Shown: positions 11,942 through 24,129, counted from the stretch's first letter. The stretch is DNA of 64,000 bases from Takakia lepidozioides (GCA_030704615.1 CM060731.1:40610001-40674000); one strand, 5' to 3'. Translations and numbers: made by a program. Notes: generated from the sequence alone by a model not told the origin.

Positions 11942-13322
11942 CTTCTCTCCAACAACGTCGTTCGTCAGTCTTGGAGAGAGAGAAGTGTATCGTGGGTCCT
12001 ACCCGAACAATCAGCAACCTTGACTCTTTCACAGGGCAAAATTGTGGGAGGTGGAACCTTGAATCTTCTACTGAGCAAGGACATGGACGATGGTGGTGGT
12101 GGTTGTTAAAGCTTCACCATAACTACTATCGATGTAGTTGCAAGCCTCCACAGCATGCACATGGGCGAAGAGCCAATGCCCATGCGCATGGCAACATCAC
12201 CATGTCCAACTTTAGTTAGGGTTCAATCCTCTTGCAAGGCCTTCCAAGGTCAAGGTCTTGAGTGCTGTACACCCAAGCAAGCGAGGCAATGCAGAATCAG
12301 GATGGACTCAATCCTCCCAGAACAGCAAACTGCCATCGACATGTTGAACTGAGAGGGATGCTTGAATGCAGATTTGCGGATGCACACATAGAAAGCATGC
12401 CAGTGCAAAATGATACCAGATGAGTGCAATGGTATACTCAAGGAAGACTGAACACGCATGATGAGAGCTATTGCCTCGCCCATGAGCATGCTCTAGTGTA
12501 CACGACCATTGCAGGTACACAGCTGCCACGATGAATGGGAAAGCAACACCAAACTTCATTTGTTCAGATGTCTCCTCCACAGATCTGCGGAGGAGACATC
12601 TGAACAAAAGAAGTTTGATGGTCCTTTTGTGGAATATCAAAGTCACCAGTTCTTCATTTGCACACCATCAACCATCACCATCTTTGAGATGCATCTCTTC
12701 CTTCCCCATTTTGCAATCTCTGCGTACAATTGTACGCATGTTTGACGAACATAGAATACACGTATCAATCCGGTTGCCCGTGACAGTCTAACCATGAGTC
12801 CGAAGCTATGCTCACTATTGTACAATAGATGCGTTGACAACAGATGCATCAGACATCATCTCTTCCAACATCTCTTCAGATTTGTGGAGGATGTTGCTGA
12901 CAGCGTGACTCTATCTATGTGGAGCACAATCTCTCGACAGACTGCCTTGTTTCCAAGCCCTCCACCATCACATCGCTAAAGCAACAGTTAGATCGTTCCA
13001 AAGTCGTCCAACATCAACGACATCGCGTGGAAGCAAAGCAACCCTAATGTGTTTGAATGGACCACCACTGTGCGCCAAAGCCTTGTCAGGAACTCGACCT
13101 ACCTTCATCTCCCTCACGATTTGCAAATTTTGCGAGGAACTCAGGTTCATCTCTTTTCTCCCTGGACGTTGCGAAGTTTTTGTCTTTTCTCTCTCTTTGG
13201 ATCTTCTGAAGTTGTTTCTGATTGAACGATCTTAGTTCGAGTATGACTCGAAGTTATGCAGTCTTAATATGTTGTATAACAATTATAGCACATGCATGAT
13301 GTCATCTGTAGATTACATGCAA
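11942..13322. other. Intergenic region between IFT121 and the DUF1499 gene
   Basis: This 1.4-kb stretch lies upstream of the IFT121 ATG and downstream of the DUF1499 stop codon. It should hold the IFT121 promoter. I see no convincing TATA box, RNA gene or conserved ORF; the only clear structure is the palindrome at 12551-12616. Confidence 0.5.
12551..12616. repeat. 66-base near-perfect palindrome
   Basis: Two 33-base arms, from AAACTTC to AAGTTT, are complementary except at two positions and centre on CAGATCTG. Each arm contains TTGTTCAGATGTCTCCTCC or its complement. It would form a long hairpin if transcribed. It could be a foldback mobile element or the stem of a small-RNA precursor; nothing here decides between them. 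Confidence 0.8.
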
Positions 13323-15812
13323 TTACTCCTGAGCAAACTCCTGAAGATCTTTGTAGTCAAAAGAGGGAGGTGGCTCTGGGCCAAATGTATCCCACGGTGA
13401 CTCGATAAAGAACAAGCGCCGTTGCCTGTTTCTCAGAATCGGCACCTGCATCCCTCCCAAAGCTAGGGATATCATAAACATCCAAAGGTTGCTTCAATGT
13501 AATATCACATGCACAATTATCACAAACCACTATGGCAAAGCCAAAGGAATTCCGAGCTCATTGGTTGCACAACAGACGAGCTGGTTGATCCTAATCATGT
13601 TGAATCTCATTACTTCTGAGCATCTTCAAGCAGGGCAGTAAGTAGTTGAATGGCAAGGAAATATGCTTTTGTCTGTAATCATAAAGGAGCGGTCATATTT
13701 AGAGGTAACCTATTTCATTCCAGCCAAAACGTTAAAGTCGACATGATTCATAGTGGAGGCGAGTAACAAATGGGAAGGAGTCATAGCAACCTGCTCCCAC
13801 GTCAGGGACATGCGGATCTGCTCTAGCCGCTTCCGATTTCTGCCATTGTCTTGATAATCACTTGCGCGTGATGCAGCCCTTATGTTCACTGTAGCATCCA
13901 CTGCTGGCACACTGAACAGGAACTCCACATCATCCATTTCACCATCTTCTCCTGTAAAAATTGCGTATATGTACCTGTTGTCCATTACAAGCATCACTTA
14001 ACCATAATGCTCCTCTTACTTTCGGCCGGGTAGAAACTAGTAACCATCTGTTTCACAAACTCGCAGAGCCATAAGAATAACCTAGGCATCACTAGAATGA
14101 TAGTTGAATCAAGTTTCATAGCTTACGAGATATCTGTCCAAGGGTTGCACAAGTGTAAATGTGTTTGAAACCGCCAGTAACACTGGTGCATCTACCAGAG
14201 TAATTTGCGATGGCGGGCAAGAACATCAATTGGATGAAGAGGAGCGCAACCGGGTATGCAGCTAGCTTATATGCACATACACCAGGACGTTGTTCCAGGG
14301 AGATAAAACGTACCTCTCACCTTGATCTTTAATGGTGGCACCACGACGGAGTAGCAGTTCCCTCAACTCCTCGATGGCCGCAGGCAGCTTACCAGGAAAT
14401 TCCCATGGTGCAACAAAGAACATCGGCCTGAAGACCCACCCAATTTGAACAAATCAATCATAGTACTAAGAATGTGGCATATGCTCTTTAATTCTTGACA
14501 GAAACAGTGAGCAAAACAATTGAATTCTACTCCCAGTAAGCTTCGAATAACACAGAGAATATCATAGACCTCACTCAGACCTCCTCAGCCTTCAGAAGTC
14601 CCTGGCAATATTCAGTCTGTTACTGTAAAACCTTACCCAACAGCTGCATTGAATAGGTAGTTAAACAGTAAGCTGGAATTGAGGGACATGTGGTCCGAAG
14701 CTCCTTGATTGCTCGCTTAAACTTCCACTGCCTCCCATCCCACTTCGAATTATCAGAATCAATGATTTATTCCCAGATTCCCACTGTTTACGTCTTCAGA
14801 GTGTCTCTGCCTCCGTTTGAGGTTTAGGCCCAGTACATTTATCAGTCTGTCTTCCTTGTTAAGGCACTGCAAGTTGACACGACCGATCATGGAGCAGAAG
14901 CGTATCCGGAAATTCCAGCTGCTTGTAGAGTACTCAATTCAGCTGTGGAACACAATGCAAATCGATACTGCAAACTTTCCCTCATGAAATTCAATCTTTT
15001 ATGTCCGGAGTGGGCTCACCGAAATTCGTTATGTAATAGCTTGGTGCGATTAAGTTAAACACTGAATCTGTTGAAAGTTCTGAGTAAGAGGTAGGGGAGA
15101 GATTTGAAATCAGTGCAGGAAACCTGTCATCAAAGGAAGACACGCAGTTCCGAGTAGCACTGCAAGCGCCCAGGGTGTCATCGACAACACCAATGCATGT
15201 CGCACAGCTGCCTCTGGCGGGCTCCGACTGCTCCTTCACTCGCTCCCATGGAAAATTCGCTGCCACTAAATTGCCAAAGGATGTCGCACTCGCACCTTCA
15301 GAAATGCCAATCACAATACTCAAACTTATCAGAATAGCGGAGGTCCTGCACACAATCCACATTTTCCTCTGCATCCGTTCGGGAAATTTCTCTGCCACGT
15401 GAATTTCTGGGCGGCATCTCAGCACTAACCTCTCACTTCCACTGTGACACCGCGGAGCCAGTGTAAATCTTTGTACTGTCTTCACAAGGATTGAACCACT
15501 TGTTCCTGAACTACTAGCTGCTCTCCCAGTGCAGTGCTTTCCATCTCCACATGAATTTGCTGATGTGGTTGAGGTAACCCGACCGAAAAAGATTCTACGA
15601 GACAGATCAAATTTGCAACGCGTGACAGAGTACCAACAAATGTAAGATTGCAGGACGGGTCTGCGTACTGCTTGAGAGGTGGTGAAACCAAAACAAAAGC
15701 TCCCATCCATGCCTGCGAGAAACGAGCCTACAACCGCAGCGGACAACGTCGCAGCGACTACATTGTTGTCGCAGTGCAGTTCCAGCAAACGGTATGAACA
15801 CAACAATGACAT
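13323..15812 (-). CDS. DUF1499-family protein, probably plastid/thylakoid targeted
   Basis: Four exons join in phase: 15124-15812, 14314-14427, 13791-13974 and 13323-13445 (stop TAA), giving about 369 residues. The core has the DUF1499 pattern: CIGVVDDTLGACSATRNCVS, then DDRPMFFVAPWEFPGKLP, a GERYIYAIFTG strand, DDVEFLF, NIRAASRASDYQ, GRNRKRLEQIR and C-terminal RRLFFIESPWDTFGP. The roughly 200-residue N-terminal part is basic and Ser/Thr/Cys rich. It includes a hydrophobic stretch (about residues 150-175) ending in an ASA-type site just before the domain, as expected of a bipartite lumenal targeting signal. I chose the ATG at 15812 because the frame upstream has no ATG before a stop. The molecular function of DUF1499 is unknown to me. 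The third intron is GT-AG with a weak donor (GTTGCT). Confidence 0.85.
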
Positions 15813-16842
15813 CTGCGCAATCCGCCATAGCTTTTCTCCCTCAGCATCACTCAACCCATTATCCACCACACATCCCCCATCTACCACACAAATGCAAGCG
15901 CTCCGTGATATAAAGCCCAAGAACTGCGAATTGGAGATATCGAACTCCAGACCTCTCACATCTCCTTGAATTCTAAATAAAAAACAATTCCAATCAAATT
16001 ACTAAACATCGACTGAAGTTGACCAAAACGATTCCTCATCCCAAGAAAAAAAAAAGTACTAAGAGAGAAGACATCACAGAAGTAGAAATCTAGCGTTTGA
16101 GCCCGAGATTTTTTGAAGTTGAGGTGAGCTTTCACTTTCCGATCTAAGTTTTCTTGTTCTCATGCCCAACTCATCCCGCTGCTTCTGAGAAGGCCAAGAG
16201 CTGTCCGAGGCTCAGAGTGAGCACCGATAGAGCAAAGAGTGTCAAAGGTGGAGAGCGGTTATCTGTTTTCTGCGGCAAACATCGCCATCAACAGAACCCA
16301 GGGTTTTGTTATGGGCATTCAGTTGATAAAACACAACAAATTCTGCACAAAGTAGCTCGGAGGCATGCTTGACTCCCACATCATGTGCCAAGAGTGAGCA
16401 CCTGAGAGTATCCCAGACATGATTTATTACAAGTTTTTGCTTGAACAGTATTTTCAACAGTCGAGTATGATACAAAGTGGTCTGCACATGAGGTACTGTG
16501 CACAGAAGATCAAGAATGTTGTAGTGTTCTACATGAATGATGGTTTCAATGTGAAGAATGCCGGCCGGTGTGCACGGTAAGAGAATTACTAGCGCATGTA
16601 TTATCACACGCTATTTACCCTCTGCTCCTTGAACTTCTCCCGATCCTATACTCCATGTGGAGCTCGCTAATTCTCTGCTTGAATCTACTAGCTAACTGGT
16701 TTAACTATCAATTGTCGACATCTCATATTCTTTTCAGCTGTTCGATCTCTATCGGTTCAGCTTGACTATGTGGGATGATCAGATATGATCAACTAAGTTC
16801 TGATTGCACAGGTCAAGCCAGAGACCTGCCCATCTACTAATG
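15813..16842. other. Intergenic region upstream of the DUF1499 gene, downstream of CYCD
   Basis: About 1 kb without a supported gene. The part next to 15812 is open in the DUF1499 frame but lacks an ATG and is probably 5' UTR. I see no RNA gene or repeat. Confidence 0.4.
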
Positions 16843-18867
16843 CTATAGGGAAGTATGGTCACAAGGAATGCTACAGCAACAATGCTCATCTAACTTTCTT
16901 CGCTTATGTGCTGCCGCTGAAGCCAGGCAAACACTTGGACTTGACTCTGGAGATCCCGTGGTATCACCACTGGCACAACTACTAAGAGATGCTGCCTCCA
17001 GTACTCCGACAGGGCTCTGAGGTTCCCATGAGCAGCGAAGAACCTTCCTTTTCCCTGGCGCCCGCCAGCAATAACGATCTGCCAATAGCTCCTGTATGTC
17101 TTGGTAACAGATTCTTACCGTTTTCTGTATGACAGGCCAAATGGAGTGTCAGCGCCAGCAGAAGCAATGGGGGCATATATCGAACGATTCTTATGAAACA
17201 TGCACGGTCAATCTTTCCTGAAGTATCCGAATTATACTCCATTTATCTAGGCCCAGGATTATTTCTCACCTCCTCAACGGAGAGATCAGCAAATACGCCA
17301 TGAAGGTCGGCAGCTTGTAGAGCCGTAGCTTCTTCTAGAGAGCAGATGATGGCTGCCGCCGCTATTGCAGAAGGTCGGTATACAAGAAACAGAGTTTCTG
17401 CAATTACACAGATCGTGCCCTTGATTTCAGTACCGTGAAATCTTTGCATACACATCAGTTGACAAACACACACTTCACAAGGAGATCAGGTCAAGAACTT
17501 GGGACACGATTACAAAAGGATGCCGTATGTACAATCCTAGATATGGCAGGAACTCACCCTTCATCGTTCCTAGAATGAGCTCACTGACTCGTGGTAAAAG
17601 TGCTCGCAGCAGCACGTTGCTAATTCCGAGCTTGTGAAAATAATAGTCAACGTAGGAGAATGGTGTAACAGAGCTCATTCGCCACTCCAATGTGGACAAT
17701 ACAAGAAGCTCCATTCTTTGAATTGTATGTGCCTCAAATATATGTTCGACCTCCTCGACCTGACAATGTGTATTGATCAGCGTTAGAAAACACGACAAAA
17801 TGGAAAAACCATGGCTAGTTCTTAAGCTAATCTAGTTCTAACCTTCTTTCCTTGGAAGGGAAACTTTTCTAGACAATGAGTCCTGAGAACAGATTCTCAC
17901 ATGTAAGTCAAGGAGTTGCGGTACTTCTGTTTCCTCCATTTTAGCAGCCAAAGATATGCACGCAATAGACAAGAGTTGATGCATCCAGGCCTTTCCTTTC
18001 TGCATAAGGGACGATCAAAGAGGTGAGTACACATCTTACTCAAAGATACTAGTTAAGAAGAGGAATCGCAGACATGCACCCGGGCTTAAACATCACAGAA
18101 ACGGACAGAAAAAATCAGGCTGGAGGTACAAAAAGCCTCGCAAAAAGCTAGTGTGCAAAAGACTTTCAAGACGTCCGAGCACTTGGATTAGAACCAACTC
18201 ATTACCGGCAGATGATAGCGGGACATGAACCGATCCATGTAATTTATAGCGAGGGCCGCAGTCAAGGGACCAAAATTGTAGTACGCTTGCACCTGCCATC
18301 AAGCAAACTTCAACTTGTCAAAATCCCAGATTGAAAGCTCCCGAGTCCAACAACATGGTGCAGGAGCCGACGGCAGGAAGCAATAGACTGTCTGGAAAGT
18401 TAACTCGCAAACGGCCGAGGTGACTGGTCAATGCTCAAGTGTAATCTGCACGGATCTGGCTTGTACAGATCAAATTACAAAGGGACAGTCAAAAGAAGAT
18501 CGATTTAGAAGATAATATGATTGATATCGAGTTTATTAGCAAGGTGACCAATCTGCCAGGAGCACGTATCCAGGTGATGGAAACTGAGAACGACCTTGAG
18601 CATCCAGGTGATAGCATTTTGACGAGCTCCAGCATTAAGGCCACGGCCATGAAATCTCTCCGAATAGCCTTCTTCAGGCATATACCGCGCCTCTTTCTGC
18701 AGCAGAGTTGCTATGGCTTCTTCATCATCGACGGGAAAATCCAGAAACACGGCAGGATGGCAATCGTTCACAGGTTGTGCCGCAAGGTAGTCATCATCAT
18801 TCCACGCACTTCCACTCCCATCCTCAGCGCAGTAGAGGCTTCTATTGCAATCAAAGCTGGACGCCAT
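16843..18867 (-). CDS. CYCD: D-type cyclin (CYCD), complete
   Basis: D cyclins activate CDKA to phosphorylate the retinoblastoma-related protein at the G1/S transition. Six exons join in phase: 18595-18867 (ATG), 18206-18292, 17901-17999, 17558-17759, 17270-17397 and 16843-17091 (stop), for about 345 residues, a normal length. An LxCxE Rb-binding motif (LYCAE) is at residues 11-15. The N-terminal cyclin box runs from about residue 60, with [27 protein letters not shown], then [13 protein letters not shown] and [15 protein letters not shown]. The C-terminal cyclin fold has [20 protein letters not shown] and ends in SPVGVLEAA, a signature of plant D cyclins. The tail is serine rich, with a KRRK basic patch. 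No stop or frameshift is seen. The exon pattern resembles land-plant CYCD genes, though I could not compare it directly. Confidence 0.94.
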
Positions 18868-19384
18868 TCCTCAGGATGACTCCCCTCCGACAGCCTCTCC
18901 ACCAATTCATTCGTGCCACTAGACCGCACCAATTGCCAAAGATCCAGCTTAAATATTCACCTGAGCTGCCGATGCTCATCAGTATGAGTGGCAAGCGCCG
19001 CAGCTGTAGCGCCCCGTCGCTGGGGACGTGCGAGCGCACCGTAACAAAACGCGTGCTGCAGCATTGAGGCGAGACATTCTCGGTGGAGAGAGAGATCCTA
19101 TGGGCCCCACCGAAGTAGCATTACGGGACGCGTTTTTGTTGCTTTGCAAATAGTGAAGGCCCACTTTACCCTAAGAGGCCAACTTAAGTGTCCCCCAAAC
19201 CGGCCACTCCAGTGACCTTTCGGTTGCACCCCAGAATAACGTGCCCAAGTGACACTATTTTTCCACTTGGGGACAGTTACACCCGTTTGTACAGTCACCC
19301 CACTTGGCTCTTTTTATAAAGCTATGCAGGATTTAGAGAGAGAGAGAGGAGGAAAAGAGACCTCCTCCTGAAAAATGGCTGCTC
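18868..19384. other. Upstream region of CYCD
   Basis: This 0.5-kb stretch is probably the CYCD promoter and 5' UTR, transcribed leftwards. I see only simple purine runs such as AGAGAGAGAGAGG near 19335. No E2F-like site stands out. Confidence 0.4.
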
Positions 19385-19760
19385 ATAGAGTTATCCGGAA
19401 AGTGAGCCTGAGTTTGGTACCCTGTTTGGAGATACGGGTTTCATCCTGAGTTTGAGTAAATCCGTAAAGTGCAGAAAATTGGGCATGAAGTCAGAAAAGA
19501 GGGCACCAAATCATAAACTGGGGATGAGGGCAACGGCTGCTTTGCGAGCTCGCGAGCTCTGACTGCATCCGCCTCGACGTCAAACAAAACTCGGGTCCAA
19601 ACTCCTGCCACCCCCATTTTCCTAGTCCTGGCAGTTTGGTCCAGTTAGTCGTGTTTAGTCTAGTCGTACCGCTTGATCCTAAGTTTCGAGTCTCATGCCC
19701 AGTTTTGGCCAAACTCAGGGTTCTCATGCCAAGTTTGGGGCCCTTTACGGATAACTCTAT
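19385..19760. mobile_element. MITE-like element with terminal inverted repeats
   Basis: The ends are ATAGAGTTATCCGGAAAG at the left and CTTTACGGATAACTCTAT at the right, complementary at 17 of 18 positions. The 376-base unit has no coding capacity, and TA may be its target duplication. It lies about 520 bases upstream of the CYCD start codon. The superfamily is undecided. Confidence 0.65.
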
Positions 19761-19898
19761 TGTCCAGACTTGATTAAAACCTATACAGCTTTATTTACAG
19801 GAAACATGAGGTATTTGAACAGACAACCCAACAAAGAAGGGAGGAAAGGGAAGTGAACTAAATTAAACTATTCAAACTTCTTAGTCAGCCCAACCTAG

Positions 19899-20680
19899 TC
19901 ATCCCAACCTACTGCCTGAAGTAGGTCGGAGGGCAACATGGGTGTAACGTGAGATGTGGGATGAAGTCGATCCTGCCCGATGTAAAATGACCATTGCTTG
20001 AGTTCTCTGTAATGCAACGGCCATTTTTTGTCTGTAAAAGGCCACAAGAATGGAGGCATAAGGAATGCCCATGGTCTTGTTTTGGGCCGCTTGATGGGCA
20101 CATGAATGAAGTAGGTCATCAAACTGGCAATGGAGACAACCGAATATCTCTACAGCCAAGGGGATGAAAGTGTCGGTAAGATGTCTGTCCCGATAGCCGC
20201 GTTCCTTAACTTGAGCAGCAACCAAAGCCGCAGAGCCCTGAGAGGATGCCGAACGTGAAAGTAGGTTGGATCGGCAATGACAACATCGGCTAGGGTGTGA
20301 AGACCATCTTTGGACAGGATGATGTCGACACGTAGTCGTGTGGACTGAAGAGTATAAGAAGGGAGGACATGAGATTGCTCTTGCATGACATGGAAACCAG
20401 CCTCTCGCGTAATCGATGTGACAGCGTCTCAGACAACGTCATGGGTGGCGGTGCGATCTCCCCTAGTACATGGACATCGAAGGGGTGGATAGCAAGTGTG
20501 TCGATAGGCTGCTGGCAAACACAATGTCGTAGACCTAACACAAAAGATGCAGTAGCCCAAGTCGCAAACGAAGAGCCGTGGCAAAGATGGGTGATGACAA
20601 GCGAAAAGGGGTGATGGTGGGTCGAGCTGTCAGCCATGTGCCTGCACCTTGCCCTGCACAAGATAGAAGCATGGCACAAT
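19899..20680 (-). pseudogene. C-terminal remnant of a reverse-transcriptase element (LINE-like)
   Basis: Fragments in different frames share a familiar order. First comes GAGTWLTARP with FRLSSPIFATALRLRLGL (from about 20680), then a CVCQQPIDTLAIHPF zinc-like segment, then LRVDIILSKDG with VVIADPTY, then an endonuclease-like end (FIPLAVEIFGCLH, then AVALQRTQAMVI). From memory this order is the C-terminal region of algal and plant non-LTR-type RT polyproteins. The frame shifts at least three times, so it is dead. No RT core remains. Confidence 0.55.
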
Positions 20681-20949
20681 GCACATCAAAGAAAGAGCTA
20701 CTGGAAAGCATGCCGGAGAAGGAGTGTCGGTGCACGCGGTCAATTAGAGTCTCATGTACGTGATCAATGCCTTGGGCAAGCAACTGCTCGAATGGAGCTG
20801 GAAGATGCTGTCGCGACCCTTTGCCTTGAGGGCAAGGGGTCGAGACACAGAGGGGCTGCCCCTGTGGTGGGGGCGGTGGCAGCAATAGGTACGGGGGGCT
20901 GAAGCACCCTTGAGTGCCCAAGGCACTCAAGGAGGCAGAGGCACTCACT

Positions 20950-21538
20950 AGGTGGAGCCCCGCACAACGGGTTGCGGTGGGGGTGGCTCCACAAGGGGTG
21001 GTGGTAGCTTAGTGGGACTGGGACTTAGTGGGGGTGGCATCGGACTCACCATGGGGCGGAGACCTTGTGGTGGGAGTCGTGGGGAGTCTTGGGACTCATC
21101 ACGGTCCAATGGGACCGTGGTGGGTGGGCCAAGACTCACCGCGACTCATCACCAAGAATCGAGGGTCTTTGTGGTGGTTCGCCATAAAATGGCATGGTTG
21201 TTTGTGAAACCCCCGCGGACAGTCAAAGAAGTATATATAGATAGTAGTAACCCCGAGAACGGTGCAAGGCCGTTGGTGACCAAAAACTAGTGAGTAAGCT
21301 AGTGAGCCGAAAAGCGACCAAGGAGTGGGGAGCTATTCCGGACTGCCATCTACCAAAGGGATATTCCACTAGGCCCAAATTGGTGGAGGGTCTAAAGGAA
21401 GAGTAAAGGAGGACCGTTATGTCCCGATGAGCAGCCGAAGCTCCGAGTTGGCCCGGCGGCCAAGTTGGGAGTTAGGCGCGCGCATCGAAGCGAGTAACTA
21501 TGACTTGAAGGGGAGCTTACCGAAGGGAGGTGCGTGAC
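20950..21538 (+). repeat. Probable 5' LTR of Ty3/gypsy element A (left border uncertain)
   Basis: The right border is set by the primer-binding site at 21542. A TATA box and a GC-rich region with GTGG-type direct repeats (20860-21140) lie inside. No 3' LTR partner exists because the element is truncated, so the left border is a guess. Confidence 0.5.
21232..21239 (+). promoter_or_regulatory. TATA box in the LTR of element A
   Basis: TATATATA lies about 300 bases before the primer-binding site, where an LTR promoter is expected. It is a motif match only. Confidence 0.5.
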
Positions 21539-21541
21539 ACT

Positions 21542-21553
21542 TGGTATCAGAGC
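21542..21553 (+). other. Primer-binding site, element A
   Basis: TGGTATCAGAGC matches the complement of the 3' end of plant initiator tRNA-Met, the usual Ty3/gypsy and copia primer. It lies two or three bases after the presumed LTR end (GTGACA). Confidence 0.85.
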
Positions 21554-21594
21554 TTAGAGTTCAGTACGCAAACGTCCTTGGGATCGACCTCATC

Positions 21595-22780
21595 ATGGGG
21601 TCGGGCAAGCCAAAGCGAAAGCGGAACGGCCTGAAAGATGATGATCCTGGTGAGCCCGATGGAGGCGACGTGTCACCGAAGCGGCCATTTGAGGAAGCGA
21701 TGCATGCTTTTGAAAGCGAGGCCGCTCAAGAACGGGAGGAATCTGAGGAGTCGGAGCCCGAGGAATTCATGAGAGCTCCGACAGACCAACAGATGTCTCC
21801 CATGCCAGCAGCCTTTTGGGAAGGGTTATTGGCGCAGTTTGGCGGGACGTTGAAGGACGTTGAAGGCGGCTAATGCCACTTCCACTAAGGCAAAGTTTAA
21901 GGTGAAGCCTAAGGAACCCGGCACCTTCGAGGGCGCCCGAAATCGGAAGGCACTCAACACCTGGCTCTTGGAGCTAGAGCAGTACTTCCGGGCGGCCAAG
22001 TTGAGTGACGAGGATTGAGTGGAAGTGGCTCCCACCTATTTGAGGGGCTAAGCTCAACAATGGTGGCAGAAACGCCTTCATGACCAAGGTCCAAACACAG
22101 AAACCTTGAGCTGGAGTGGATTCAAGGAACTTATGAAGAGACAGTTTGTGCCCCTCAACGCGTTTTGGCTCGCCCGGGACAAGATGAGGAATTTGAAGCA
22201 AACTGATGACATTCGGGGATATGTTCAGGCTTTCAATGTATTGTTGCTCGAAGTCGTGGACATGGCAGAACTAGAAATGGTCTTCAACTTTGTGGCGGGA
22301 TTGGCCCCATGGGCTAGGCGAAAGTTGGAGGAGAAGCCACCTAAGACTTTGAACGAGGCCATTGAAAGGGCCAAATGTTTCTCGGATGTCCTTAGGGGCG
22401 AAAGACAAGGCCGTACGGAGCTGAACCACAAGAAGACCCGGCGGGAGGGTGACTCCTTTCGACCGGAAAAGAAGTGGGATAGGCCACGCGGCGTCAATGG
22501 CAGTGGAAATCGAAGGGAGGGCCTTCACACGCCAAGACGACATCCGGTGCTCTGAAAGGAAAATCATGTGCGACGGCTTATGGCGGACAAAAGGCGACCT
22601 TCGATGGAGTGTGATTTATTGCGGGGAGCCCGGGCACATGGCTAAGAAGTGCGTAAAACCCCGACAATTGAACATGACTTGGGCGACCACAGAGCTGTCA
22701 GAAGATTCCATCAGCCGCTTGGTGGAAGCGGTGGTCGCCAAGACTTGCAAGGTAGGCAACTACTCTTGTGAGTTGTATTA
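21595..22780 (+). pseudogene. gag of Ty3/gypsy element A
   Basis: The Retrotrans_gag pattern is clear: PGTFEGARN and LNTWLLELEQYFRAAKL, then AQQWWQKRLH, WSGFKELMKRQFVPLNAFWL, DIRGYVQAFNVLL and GLAPWARRKL. A zinc knuckle (YCGEPGHMAKKC) follows near 22615-22655, but its first cysteine is replaced. In-frame stops (TGA near 22016, TAA near 22049) and frame changes near 21870 and 22560 mark it as dead. Confidence 0.85.
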
Positions 22781-23400
22781 GGAAACTGGCGCCCTGCGTA
22801 AAGGGAGTCAGTTATTGTTCGTGAGTGGGATAATTTCCGGAACTAACGTGTCATTGTTGGTGGACACATGAGCGTCACACTCCTTCATGACACCGGCAAC
22901 GGCACGGAAGCTGGGACTCCCGACAAGCGATGTGGGGGCCTCTATTGAGGTGCGTTCTGCTAAAGGACAACCACAATTGGCGACGAGGTTGGCGTTCGAT
23001 GTTCCTCTTCAGCTCGGGAGTTGGGAGGGACCTGAGAACTTCACCATTTGCAAGATCGATGGAGTGGATCTCATTTTGGGGATGACCTTTTTGAGCAGAT
23101 CCGGAGCGGTCATAGATGGCCGAAAGAGAGTAGTCACGCTACCGTGTGGGAATGGTGGCAAAGTTTTACGGATGTCGAAAACGCCCAACCCCGTAGGAGG
23201 GCGAATAAACCTGCTTTCAGCAAGGGAGTGGGCCGTGGAGGAGTCACACGAGCCCCAGTTTTTGCTTTACGTAAAACAAGTGAAGGGAGAAGACGATTGG
23301 GGAGCCGAGCCCAGATTGGATCAAGGGGATTTTGGAGAAATGCTAGGATGTGATGCCGGAGGATTTACCAAGCGGCTTGCTACCGCGAAGGGGAGTTGAC
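22781..23400 (+). pseudogene. Aspartic protease region, element A
   Basis: The active-site segment reads LLVDT-stop-ASHSFM, where the catalytic DTGA glycine codon has become TGA near 22870. The rest keeps the retropepsin pattern (VDLILGMTFLSRSGAVID near 23060-23115). It precedes the reverse transcriptase in the normal gypsy order. Confidence 0.75.
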
Positions 23401-24126
23401 CACAAGATTGAGGTGATATCGGGATCGGAGCCGCCTGCCAAGGCGCCCTACCGGTTGAGCCACAGAGAGTTGGTCGAGCTGAAGACTCAGCTCAAGGATC
23501 TAATGTCAAAGGGGTACATCCGGCCGAGTAAGTCACCTTACAGAGCCCCGGTGTTATGCGTAGACAAGAAGGATGGGACGTTGCGGATGTGTGTCGACTA
23601 CAGGGCTCTGAATAAGGTGACTATCAAGAACCGGTACCCTTTGCCAAGGATCGACGACCTCTTCGATCGGTTGGCAGGAGCAAAGTATTTCAGCCGGATC
23701 GATTTGCGCTCTGGCTACCATCAAATCCGAGTGGCGGAAGGAGATGAGGAGAAAACCGCGTGCAGGACAAGATATGGTTCGTATGAGTTCTTGGTGATGC
23801 CTTTTGGACTCACCAGCGCACCCGCGGCCTTTAGCACGCTAATGAACAGCCTTTTCCAGGAGTGGTTGGATGACTTTGTCATCGTGTACATCAATGACAT
23901 CCTGGTGTACTCGAAAACAAAAGAAGAGCACCTGGAGCACCTCAAAAGGGTGTTCCAGAAATTGCGGGAAGAGAGGTTGTATGCCAAAGCTTCAAAGTGC
24001 GAATTCGGGGTCACAAAAGTGGAGTTCCTAGGGCATGTGATTACACAGGATGGGATCAAAATGGATGACAGAAAGGTGAGGGCGATCTTGGACTGGGAAC
24101 CTCCAACTTCGGTCCCGGGAGTGTGA
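23350..24126 (+). pseudogene. Reverse transcriptase, element A
   Basis: A long open stretch covers the whole RT palm and fingers: [71 protein letters not shown] and [18 protein letters not shown]. The catalytic box reads YIND instead of YVDD/YIDD because the first aspartate codon is AAT at 23893-23895, so the enzyme should be inactive. It ends at a TGA replacing a codon in RTFLGLASYYRKY. Confidence 0.9.
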
Positions 24127-24129
24127 ACC

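Noticed and set aside
15813-15959. N-terminal extension of the DUF1499 protein to a GTG at 15959
   Set aside because: The frame has no ATG there, and non-ATG initiation is not expected. The first in-frame ATG is at 15812.
20952-21290. Glycine-rich plus-strand ORF (GCGGGGSTRGGG)
   Set aside because: Low-complexity translation of the GC-rich LTR of element A, directly upstream of its primer-binding site.
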